From Dongia mobilis (GTDB lineage: Bacteria; Pseudomonadota; Alphaproteobacteria; Dongiales; Dongiaceae), in assembly GCF_004363235.1 (NCBI RefSeq), contig NZ_SNYW01000013.1, positions 186,001 through 250,000 on the forward strand: a stretch of DNA of 64,000 nucleotides, read 5' to 3'. This document shows positions 38,338 to 46,345 of the stretch, piece by piece (the stretch's first letter is position 1; the number at the start of each line of letters is the position of its first letter). The notes below the pieces were generated by a model, which saw only the letters and a program-made list of their open reading frames with translations, did no database searches and was not told the DNA's origin. The position numbers were made by a program, and so were the translations under genes.

Positions 38338-38374
38338 ACCGACGGGCCACTTCTTTGTCGATCGGGTTAAGGAA

Positions 38375-38893
38375 TTGACTGGCAACGACCGACAAGTGGA
38401 TAGCCCACTGGTGTGGGAATTCTATCTGTACTGGCGCGCCCTCGCCGACGGCGCCATACCGCACCGCGACCAGTTCGATCCGACCGCGGTGCCAAAGCTG
38501 GTCCCCAGCCTGCACATCGTGGAGATGGAGGCGGAGACGAACCGGCTGCGTTATCGCCTGGTCGGCACGCGATCGGATTCCCTCGCCGGGTCGAACCTGA
38601 CCGGCCGCTATCTCGACGAATTCTTCCAGGGCGAGACCGAGCCCGCCGCGCGCTTCTTCGATACGCTCTATCGGCGGATCGCGCAAAGCGGCCAGCCGGA
38701 AATGGGCGAGTACACCTGGCCGACGCCATCAGGCACCCGGCTGTTCATCGCCTTTGGCGTGTTTCCTTTCCAGGCCACCAGCCCGGATTACCACTACTTC
38801 TATCTTGAGGATCTCAGCGACATCTATTCCGAGCGTCGCCGGTCACCCTGGTGGTCTGCGCCGATCTCCGACCCGCAGCGGCCGCCTGGCTAG
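38375..38893 (+). CDS. PAS-domain protein (PAS_5/PF07310-like)
   Basis: About 172 residues. The segment PLVWEFYLYWRALADGAIPH, then FDPTAVPKLVPSLHIVEME, RYRLVGTRSDSLAGSNLTGR and YFYLEDLSDIY matches the PAS_5 family of sensor-like proteins common in Rhodospirillales. No output domain is present. The start is uncertain: TTG 38375, GTG 38396 and GTG 38411 are candidates and none has a good ribosome site; the domain begins just after the last. The stop shares bases with the stop of the convergent adenylate cyclase (CTAG). Follows the degenerate phosphatase. Confidence 0.75.
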   Translation: MTGNDRQVDSPLVWEFYLYWRALADGAIPHRDQFDPTAVPKLVPSLHIVEMEAETNRLRYRLVGTRSDSLAGSNLTGRYLDEFFQGETEPAARFFDTLYRRIAQSGQPEMGEYTWPTPSGTRLFIAFGVFPFQATSPDYHYFYLEDLSDIYSERRRSPWWSAPISDPQRPPG

Positions 38894-40710
38894 GCGCCGT
38901 TGCCGAGGCGGTAGATCTCCGTCGCCTCGGCACGGCCGGGCAGCACCTCGCGCCCCAGCGAGGTGACCGGCAGATCGGGCGGCAACCGATGCACGGTATC
39001 GGCCGAAAGCGAGATGACCGCCGAGCGCAGGCCGTCGTCGACCTGCTTGCCGAATTGTTCGAGGCGCTGCGCGATGTTCACCGTGTCGCCGACCAGGGTG
39101 TAGTTGATCCGACCCGGCGCACCGATATTGCCGGCGATGGCCCGGCCGGTATGAATCCCGATGCGCACGCGCACCGGGGTCAGACCCTTGCGCGCCCGCC
39201 GCGCATTGTCGGCAGCAAGATGCTGGGCGATGGCAAGCGCCGCGCGCGCCGCGCGCGTCGCATGGTCCGGCTGTGCCTCCGGCGCGCCCCAGAAGGCCAT
39301 GATGGAATCGCCGATATATTTGTCGATGCTGCCGCCCTGCGCCTCGATATGGCGCCCGAGCAGCGAGAAATGCCGGTTGAGGAAGGCGGCAAGGCGCTGT
39401 GCGCTCAGGCGCTGCGCGATCCCGGAAAAGCCGACGATATCGGTAAAGAGCACTGTCACCTCGACCTCGCGCGAGGCCAGCTTCTCCTCGCTGTCGGGCT
39501 GCATCAGGAGGGGCACCAGCGAGTGCGGCACATAGGTCGAGAACCAGCCGAGGCCGGAGCGCATGCGGTTATAGGCGTCCGCCGCCACGTCGATCTCGGC
39601 AAAGCGGCTGTGGCGCAGCGTCGGCGCCTCGTTGAAGGATAGGGCCGCCAGGTGGCTGGTGGCCTCCGCCAGCGCCCGCATCGGCCGTCCGATCAGGAGA
39701 CCCAGCACCAGAGCCAGCACGATTGCGATCAGGATCACGACCAGCGCGCCGAACAGCGCCGTCTCCAGTGCGGCAAAGACCTCCGCCACCTCGGCATAGG
39801 GCAGATGCACGCCGATGATCATTGGCATGCCGAGGAGTGCCGGCGCGTATTTGAAGATGATGAGGTGCTGGCCCTCGCCGACCCCGACACTCTGCTCCTG
39901 CACGGGTGCGGTCCGGCCGGCGGCGACCTCGGTCACGCGCGCCTGGCGCGCATCGAAGTGGGACAGCACCGCATCGCCCACCTGATCGAAGCGCGGCAGC
40001 GGCTGCTCGGCGGTAAAGACGAGATCGCCCAGAAAAAGATTGGGATGTGCGAAGACGATGCCGTCATCGATCAGCACGAAGGGTATGGCGGTGGGGTTGA
40101 CCGCCGCGTCCACCAGACGGCGCGATATGGTCGGCAGCGAGACGACGGCGGTGAAGACGCCGACGAACGCGCCGTCGATATGGACCGGCGCCCGCGCCGT
40201 CATCAGCGGCTCGCGCAGGGCCGTGATGAAGGTGGGCCGGCCCCATTCCGGCTTGCGCGCCCGCTGGCCATCGGCCAGGGCACGCTCGATCTCGGCATCG
40301 CCACGGCCGTCGATCAGGCGGCTGAAGAAGGGCTCGTCATTGACCTGCCGGCCGGCCACCAGGGTCTGCAGGTCCGGGCGGATGAAGCTGACGCCGTTGA
40401 TCTGCGGCGAGGCGGAGAGCGAACCCATGAGCAAATCAGTCAGGCGCTGGTCGTCGAGGGCAGAGACCTTTCCCTCGGCGACATAGCTGGCGAGGAAGGC
40501 GACCTGCTGCAGGGCCGGGTCAAGCTCCGCCTGCAACGACTGCTCCAGCGTGCGCAACTCGCGGCCGGCGATGGCGTTGAGCAGTTCCTCGGTATTGTCG
40601 GCGGCGATCACGCTGATGCCCCAGGTGACGGCGGCGATCGCCAGGGTGGCGAGACCGCCGAAGGTCAGCGCCAGGACCAGCCAGATGGGCAGGCGGATGA
40701 AAGGGGCCAT
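38890..40710 (-). CDS. Membrane-bound class III adenylate cyclase with extracellular sensor
   Basis: A 606-residue receptor cyclase: TM1 at residues 8-33, a large periplasmic Cache-like domain (about 35-315), TM2 (about 318-345), a HAMP region starting GRPMRALAEATSHLAALSF, and a cyclase catalytic domain from 416. Active-site residues are present: metal Asp in VLFTDIVGF (D424) and D468 in DKYIGDSIMAF; substrate-selecting Lys K464 and D542 (ATP-type); transition-state N545 and R549 in GDTVNIAQRL. It should therefore make cAMP in response to an external ligand. Upstream on the same strand is the M48 protease, 23 bases away. Confidence 0.92.
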   Translation of the reverse strand: MAPFIRLPIWLVLALTFGGLATLAIAAVTWGISVIAADNTEELLNAIAGRELRTLEQSLQAELDPALQQVAFLASYVAEGKVSALDDQRLTDLLMGSLSASPQINGVSFIRPDLQTLVAGRQVNDEPFFSRLIDGRGDAEIERALADGQRARKPEWGRPTFITALREPLMTARAPVHIDGAFVGVFTAVVSLPTISRRLVDAAVNPTAIPFVLIDDGIVFAHPNLFLGDLVFTAEQPLPRFDQVGDAVLSHFDARQARVTEVAAGRTAPVQEQSVGVGEGQHLIIFKYAPALLGMPMIIGVHLPYAEVAEVFAALETALFGALVVILIAIVLALVLGLLIGRPMRALAEATSHLAALSFNEAPTLRHSRFAEIDVAADAYNRMRSGLGWFSTYVPHSLVPLLMQPDSEEKLASREVEVTVLFTDIVGFSGIAQRLSAQRLAAFLNRHFSLLGRHIEAQGGSIDKYIGDSIMAFWGAPEAQPDHATRAARAALAIAQHLAADNARRARKGLTPVRVRIGIHTGRAIAGNIGAPGRINYTLVGDTVNIAQRLEQFGKQVDDGLRSAVISLSADTVHRLPPDLPVTSLGREVLPGRAEATEIYRLGNGA

Positions 40711-40733
40711 GACGCGATCGGGACGGGGCCGGA

Positions 40734-42215
40734 TCAGTAGCCGACGATCTTGACGATCTGGCCGGCCTGCAGGGGCTGGCCGTCGTCAAGCCGATTGAGC
40801 ACCCGGAACCACTCGACCTTCGCCTCCTCGACCGCCATGCGGCTGGCAAGCCCCTCGACCGTATCGCCCGCCTTCACCGTGACGAGGCGGATGCGCAGCG
40901 GCCGAATGCCGGCCGTCTCGCCGGCCGAGATCTGGCGGAAGGAATTGGCCGTCGCCGAGAAATTGCCCTCCTGCGCATTGAAGGCGCTCTCGGGTGCCGC
41001 AAACAGGAAGCGATAGACCTTGTTGTCGACGAAGCGCACCGCCAGCAGGCGGAAGATCGCCCGCTGGTTGTTGATGCTGCCCCGGGTCGTGCCGGTCGCC
41101 CCCTCCATGCCGTTCACATTGATGCGCTGTACGTTCTCCACCTTGGCCTTGGCATTCCACTGGCTCTGCACATAGGTGGCGAGGTCGCCGACATTGCCCG
41201 GCGCCAGGTCGAAGATCATGGCGCCGTTCTGGCCCTGGGCGATGACGGCATCGGGCTGGTTCTTGATGCGCCAGCCCTGCGGCACGGTGAAGGCGAAACG
41301 GAGGTCAGGATGCAGGAAGTCGCGGCCGCGGACGATGCCCTGCTTCGGATCGTCGCCATAGAGCATGCCGTCGATCTGCCTCAGATATTCGTTACGCGCC
41401 AGCATGGCATTGGGGTCGGCCGGCCCGGCCTGGGCGATCGCCTGTTGCACGCGCTCGGGTGTGCGCGGGTGGCTCTGCTTCCAGTTATAGGCATCGGCCG
41501 CCGCCTCGTTGCCGGCAAGGCGCGCCTGCAGGCGGGTATGGGCATTGAGCGCGGCGAGGAAGCTCGCCATCGCCTGGGGGTCGTAGGTGGCGCGCTTCAG
41601 ATAGCGCACACCCAGCGAATCCGCCTCGAATTCCTGGGACTGGCTGTACTGGCCGAGATAGCCGCCGGCCAGCTCGCTGCCGAGCGACCCCGCCATCTGC
41701 GCGCCCTGCTCGCCACCCAGGATGGCCCCCAGCAGCGTGCCGATCATCAGCCCGGCCTGCGCCTGCTGCGCCGCGCCGATGCGCTCGGCGGTGTGGCGCC
41801 CGGTGACGTGGCCCACTTCATGGCCGAGGACGCCGGCCATCTCGGCCTCGTTGACAGCCAGCGCCAGCAGGCCGCGGGTGATGTAGATATAGCCGCCGGG
41901 CAGGGCGAAGGCGTTGATCTCGTGGGAGTTCAGCAGGGTGAAGGTGTATTTGACCTCGGGCCGCTCGGACGTCGCCGCCACGAACTGGCCGACCGAATCG
42001 ACATAGCGGTTGAGGGCCGGCAGCTCGTCATAGACGCCGCCGAACTCGGCGATGATCTTCGGGTGTTCCTTGGCGCCGATATCGGCTTCCTGCGATTCCG
42101 AGACCGGCGTCATGAAGGTGCGCCCGGTGGCGGGGCTGCGCGCCTGCATGCAGCCCGTGACCAGGGCGGCGATGGTGGCGAGGGCGAGGGCTGGGAGAAG
42201 TCGCTTGGCGCGCAT
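40734..42215 (-). CDS. M48-family metalloprotease lipoprotein (BepA/YggG-like)
   Basis: A 493-residue exported protein. Lipoprotein signal with the lipobox LVTGC at about residues 18-22, a zinc-protease motif HEVGHVTGRHTAER near residue 127, and a third Glu ligand in FEADSLGVRYL. The C-terminal half contains a distinct domain and ends with a LysM-like segment VKAGDTVEGLASRMAVEE, which could anchor it to peptidoglycan. The start is ATG 42215 (MRAKRLLPALALA). Likely in outer-membrane or periplasmic quality control, by family. Confidence 0.9.
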   Translation of the reverse strand: MRAKRLLPALALATIAALVTGCMQARSPATGRTFMTPVSESQEADIGAKEHPKIIAEFGGVYDELPALNRYVDSVGQFVAATSERPEVKYTFTLLNSHEINAFALPGGYIYITRGLLALAVNEAEMAGVLGHEVGHVTGRHTAERIGAAQQAQAGLMIGTLLGAILGGEQGAQMAGSLGSELAGGYLGQYSQSQEFEADSLGVRYLKRATYDPQAMASFLAALNAHTRLQARLAGNEAAADAYNWKQSHPRTPERVQQAIAQAGPADPNAMLARNEYLRQIDGMLYGDDPKQGIVRGRDFLHPDLRFAFTVPQGWRIKNQPDAVIAQGQNGAMIFDLAPGNVGDLATYVQSQWNAKAKVENVQRINVNGMEGATGTTRGSINNQRAIFRLLAVRFVDNKVYRFLFAAPESAFNAQEGNFSATANSFRQISAGETAGIRPLRIRLVTVKAGDTVEGLASRMAVEEAKVEWFRVLNRLDDGQPLQAGQIVKIVGY

Positions 42216-42353
42216 GCCGGGCACTCCGGAATCGTTGGGTCTCGAATTGCTGCCGATATTACCTTGGACGGACGCGCCGGCGGCCAGTTTTTTCACCCTC
42301 ACGCAGGCGTGAAGGCCGGCGCCGGCCACTTTCCCGCCTTGGCGTGATCCTCC

Positions 42354-42382
42354 CGGAACCCGTTGAATCCGGGACGGTTCCG
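42354..42382. promoter_or_regulatory. Imperfect palindrome upstream of pip
   Basis: CGGAACCCGT (42354-42363) and ACGGTTCCG (42374-42382) form an inverted repeat with a 10-base gap and one bulge. It lies 63 bases before the pip ATG in the divergent gap with the M48 gene. It could be an operator; it also resembles, on both strands, a GGAAC-N16-GGTT stress promoter with one mismatch. Confidence 0.3.
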
Positions 42383-42444
42383 CGTGCTATAACCGCTCTC
42401 CGCCAGCGTCGAGAAGCCACTTTCGAGAAAGTTCGCCCGCCATC

Positions 42445-43395
42445 ATGGCTGCCAAGGACCTGTTTCCCGAGATCGAGCCCTTCCGGGTGGGAGAACTGCC
42501 CCTCGACGACATCCACACGATGTATTTCGAGGAGAGCGGCAATCCGGTCGGCGTGCCGGTCGTCTTCCTGCATGGCGGCCCGGGCGCCGGTGCCAATGCC
42601 AGCCACCGCCGCTTTTTCGATCCGCGCCATTACCGCATCGTCATCTTCGACCAGCGCGGATCCGGCCGCTCGACGCCCCTGGGCGAGATCCGCAGCAACA
42701 CCACCCCGCTGCTGATCGAGGATATCGAGCGCCTCCGGCGCCATCTCGGCATCGAGAAATGGTTCGTCTTCGGCGGCTCCTGGGGCTCGACCCTGGCGCT
42801 GGCCTATGCCGAGTTCCATCCCGAGCGGGTGCGCGGCCTGGCACTGCGCGGCATCTTCCTCTGCCGCCAGTCCGAGATCCAGTGGTTCCTCTATGGCATG
42901 CAGGAGCTGGCGCCGGAGGCCTGGCGCGCCTTTGCCGGCTTCCTGCCCGAGAACGAGCGGCACGACCTCCTCGGCAATTACCACAAGCGGCTGATGAACC
43001 CGGATCCCGCCATCCACATGCCGGCGGCCCGGGCCTGGAGCGTCTATGAGGGCAGCTGCTCGACCCTGCTGCCCAGCCCCGAGACGGTGGCGGCCTTTTC
43101 CGGCGACACGCTGGCCCTCGGCCTTGCCCGCATGGAGGCGCATTACTTCCAGAACGGCATCTTCCTGCCGGAGAACTTCCTCCTCGATCACGTCGACCGC
43201 ATCCGCCATATCCCGGCCGTGATCGTGCAGGGGCGCTATGACCTCGTCTGCCCGATCCGCTCGGCCGACGACCTGACCCAGGCCTGGCCGGAGGCGCATT
43301 ACCAGGTCATTCCCAATGCCGGCCATTCGGCGATGGAGCCCGGCACCCGCGCCGCCCTGATCCAGGCCATGGAGCGCTTCAAGCAGTTGAGTTGA
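42445..43395 (+). CDS. pip: Proline iminopeptidase
   Basis: A 316-residue alpha/beta-hydrolase of the S33 family that releases N-terminal proline. Oxyanion segment FLHGGPGAGAN near residue 35, FDQRGSGRSTP, the nucleophile elbow GGSWGSTLAL near residue 112, and late Asp (GRYDLVCP) and His (NAGHSAMEPG) triad residues. Length is standard. Start ATG 42445 begins MAAKDLFPEI. No signal peptide, so cytoplasmic. Confidence 0.93.
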   Translation: MAAKDLFPEIEPFRVGELPLDDIHTMYFEESGNPVGVPVVFLHGGPGAGANASHRRFFDPRHYRIVIFDQRGSGRSTPLGEIRSNTTPLLIEDIERLRRHLGIEKWFVFGGSWGSTLALAYAEFHPERVRGLALRGIFLCRQSEIQWFLYGMQELAPEAWRAFAGFLPENERHDLLGNYHKRLMNPDPAIHMPAARAWSVYEGSCSTLLPSPETVAAFSGDTLALGLARMEAHYFQNGIFLPENFLLDHVDRIRHIPAVIVQGRYDLVCPIRSADDLTQAWPEAHYQVIPNAGHSAMEPGTRAALIQAMERFKQLS

Positions 43396-43473
43396 CCGGC
43401 CGCGCCGACCCCCCAGCCATAGAGGTGCTGCTCAGGACCCGGCGCGCGGCTGCTTCTTGCGATGCAGCACCAC

Positions 43474-43498
43474 GGAACTATTCCCAATAACTCACGTT
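43474..43498 (+). promoter_or_regulatory. Predicted EcfG (general stress sigma factor) promoter
   Basis: GGAAC (43474-43478), a 16-bp spacer, then CGTT (43495-43498) exactly match the alphaproteobacterial EcfG consensus GGAAC-N16/17-CGTT. Transcription would begin near 43505, about 87 bases before the GH17-GT2 start. This implies beta-glucan synthesis is induced in the general stress response (established role of EcfG; assignment here is inference). Confidence 0.7.
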
Positions 43499-43591
43499 TT
43501 CTTGTCGTGCCCGGCCATTGGGAGCACTTGCAAAAATGTCGGGAAGAGCCGATTTTCGGCGCGAAGCTTTTCCCGGGATGACGGATCTCTC

Positions 43592-46345
43592 ATGCGTTTC
43601 AGCAATTGGCTCATCGGCCTCGCCGTGGCCGTCATGGTGGCGGCTGTCTGGTTCGTCATGAACCGGCCGGTCGAGGAGAACCCGTTCCAGGGCGATCTCA
43701 AATCCCTCTCCTATGCCGCCTGGCGGCAGAGCCCGGCGCTCGAGCGCCGCGACCCCACCATCGACGAGATCCGCGCCGATCTCGCCGTCATCGCCGGCCA
43801 GACCCGCGCCATCCGCACCTATGAATCGGCCGGCATCAGCGGCCGCATCCCGGAGATCGCCGACGAGCAGGGCCTGACCGTCACCGCCGGCGCCTGGATC
43901 GATGTCGACCAGGCGGCGAACGAGCGCGAGATCGCCGCCCTCATCGCCACCGCGAGGAACGTCGGCAGCGTCAACCAGGTGATCGTCGGCAACGAATTCC
44001 TGCACCGCCACCGCGAGCCCGGCGAGACCATGGATTTCGATGAGGCCAAGGCATCGCTGATCGGCTATCTGCGGCGCGTGCGCGCCGAGACCGAGGTGCC
44101 GGTCTCGACCGCCGAACCCTTCGATCTGTGGCTGGAGAATCCGGAACTGGCCGACGAGGTCGATTTCATCACCGTTCATATCCTGCCCTTCTGGAACGGC
44201 ATCAATGCGGAACAGGCGGTGCAATGGACCATGGAGCGCTACGAGGCGATCCGGCAGCGCTTCCCGGAGAAGCGCATCCTCATCGGCGAAGTCGGCTGGC
44301 CGAGTGAGGGCCTGACCCGCAACACGCTGCCCGATGAGCCCGCCGAATACCAGGACCAGGGCGGCGCCGAGGCCTCGCCGGTCAACCAGGGCCTGTTCCT
44401 GCGCCGCTTCCTGCTGGAAGCCAAGAAGGAGAACATCGACTACAACATCATCGAGGCCTTCGACCAGCCCTGGAAGATCAAGACCGAGGGCGGTGTGGGC
44501 GCCTATTGGGGATTGTGGAACGCCGAGCGGCAGCTGAAGCCGGCCCTCGAGGGAACCCTCATCAACTTCGCCGGCTGGCAGAACTTCGCCATCGCCACGG
44601 TCGCGATCGGCCTGCCCTTCGTGCTGATCATCCTGCGCTCGGAACTGGGCATGACGCGGCGCGGCCGCTTCTTCGTGGCGCTGCTGGGCTTCGGCGGCGT
44701 GCTCACCGCCGTCCTCATCTATGCGCAATACAGCCAGCTCTATCTCTCGATCTACGATCTGATCGCCCTGGCCGCCGTGGCGCCGGCCTTCGTCCTGCTG
44801 CTCGCCATCTTCCTGATCGAGGGCCTCGAAATGGCGGTCAATCTGTGGCTGGGCCAGACCAGAAGGCGCCTGGTGCCGCCGCCCTTGCATGCCTCGTGGC
44901 GGGTGCCGAAGGTCTCGGTGCATGTGCCCTGCTACAACGAGCCGCCCGACATGATGATCGAGACGATCCAGGCCCTGGAGCGGCTGGACTATCCCGATTT
45001 CGAGGTCCTCGTCATCGACAACAACACGAAGGACGAGGCGGTTTGGAAGCCGGTCGAGGCCTATATCAACGGCCTCAACCGGCCCAATTTCCGCTTCTTC
45101 CATTTGCCGAAATGGCCGGGCTTCAAGGCGGGCGCCCTCAACTATGCCCTCACGGTGACGCATCCTGAGGCCGAGATCATCGCCACCATCGACAGCGATT
45201 ACGTGGTGAAGCCCCGCTGGCTCTCCGACCTCGTGCCGCATTTCGCCGACCCCTCGGTCGCCCTGGTCCAGGCGCCGCAGGATTACCGCGACGGCCATGA
45301 GGACCTCTTCAAGCGCCTCTGCTTCTGGGAATATGCCGGCTTCTTCCATCTCGGCATGAAGACCAGGGACGAAAAGAACGCCATCATCCAGCACGGCACC
45401 ATGGCCCTCATCCGCCGCCAGGCCCTCACCCAGGTGGGCGGCTGGGGCGAGTGGTGCATAACCGAGGATGCCGAGCTGGGCCTGCGCCTGTTCGAGCACG
45501 GCCACCGCGCCATCTATACCGAGAAGAGCTATGGCCGCGGCCTGATGCCGGACAGTTTCGACGCCTATCGGAAGCAGCGCTATCGCTGGGCCTATGGCGC
45601 GATGCAGATCCTCAAAAAACACTGGCGCGAGCTGATGCCCTTCACGGGCAAGCGCCTGGAACCCTCGCAGCGCTACCAGTTCATGGCCGGCTGGTTGCCC
45701 TGGATCGCCGACGGGCTGCAATTGTCCTTCGTGGCGCTGGCCATCCTGTGGACGCTGGGCATGATCTTCTATCCCCAGGTGATCGCCCCGCCGCTCGCAC
45801 TCTATCTCTTCGTCACCATCGGCATGTTCCTTTTCAAGGTAGGGAAATCCTTCTGGCTCTATGCCGAGAAGGTGCCCTGCTCGTTCCTCGACAATCTCGG
45901 CGCCAGCCTCGCCGGCCTCGCCCTCTCCTATGCCGTCGGCAAGGCGGTGTGGCGCGGCATCTTCACCTCGAACCTGCCCTTCCACCGCACGCCCAAGATG
46001 GAGAACGCGCCGGCGGCCCTGCGCGGGATCGTCACCGCCTGGGAGGAGACGCTGGTCTTCCTCGCCCTCATCGGCTGCGGCCTCCTCACCCTCCACGAAC
46101 GCTGGGTCGAGCGCGACGCGCAGCTCTGGGCCGTGCTCTGCTTCGTCCAGGCGCTGCCCTTCGGCGCCGCTCTGGTGCTCTCGATGATCAATGCGCTCCG
46201 CCTCGGCCGCGGCCGGCGGCCGAAACAGCCCTCGCTGCAGGCCGCCATCGCGCTGGCCGATGGCCGCACCCCCGGCAGTTCTGGCCACCCGCTGCCCGAC
46301 GGTCCGGGCGGCGAGTCGCCCAGCCCGCAGCGCGAAGCGGCGTGA
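43592..46345 (+). CDS. GH17-GT2 fusion membrane protein (NdvB-like beta-glucan synthase)
   Basis: A 917-residue protein. TM at residues 5-23; a GH17-like domain at about 35-325 with the acid/base IVGNE (E135) and nucleophile LIGEVGWPSEG; three spans at about 330-430; a GT2 processive glycosyltransferase with VSVHVPCYNEPP, DSDYV (DxD), TEDAELGLRL and QRYRW; then about four more spans. This fits cyclic or branched beta-1,3/1,6-glucan synthesis as in Bradyrhizobium NdvB, where GH17 enzymes do the transglycosylation; specificity is inferred. Start ATG 43592 begins MRFSNWLIGLAVAVM. It is coupled to the following GH17 gene (GTGA) and preceded by an EcfG-type promoter. Confidence 0.85.
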   Translation: MRFSNWLIGLAVAVMVAAVWFVMNRPVEENPFQGDLKSLSYAAWRQSPALERRDPTIDEIRADLAVIAGQTRAIRTYESAGISGRIPEIADEQGLTVTAGAWIDVDQAANEREIAALIATARNVGSVNQVIVGNEFLHRHREPGETMDFDEAKASLIGYLRRVRAETEVPVSTAEPFDLWLENPELADEVDFITVHILPFWNGINAEQAVQWTMERYEAIRQRFPEKRILIGEVGWPSEGLTRNTLPDEPAEYQDQGGAEASPVNQGLFLRRFLLEAKKENIDYNIIEAFDQPWKIKTEGGVGAYWGLWNAERQLKPALEGTLINFAGWQNFAIATVAIGLPFVLIILRSELGMTRRGRFFVALLGFGGVLTAVLIYAQYSQLYLSIYDLIALAAVAPAFVLLLAIFLIEGLEMAVNLWLGQTRRRLVPPPLHASWRVPKVSVHVPCYNEPPDMMIETIQALERLDYPDFEVLVIDNNTKDEAVWKPVEAYINGLNRPNFRFFHLPKWPGFKAGALNYALTVTHPEAEIIATIDSDYVVKPRWLSDLVPHFADPSVALVQAPQDYRDGHEDLFKRLCFWEYAGFFHLGMKTRDEKNAIIQHGTMALIRRQALTQVGGWGEWCITEDAELGLRLFEHGHRAIYTEKSYGRGLMPDSFDAYRKQRYRWAYGAMQILKKHWRELMPFTGKRLEPSQRYQFMAGWLPWIADGLQLSFVALAILWTLGMIFYPQVIAPPLALYLFVTIGMFLFKVGKSFWLYAEKVPCSFLDNLGASLAGLALSYAVGKAVWRGIFTSNLPFHRTPKMENAPAALRGIVTAWEETLVFLALIGCGLLTLHERWVERDAQLWAVLCFVQALPFGAALVLSMINALRLGRGRRPKQPSLQAAIALADGRTPGSSGHPLPDGPGGESPSPQREAA

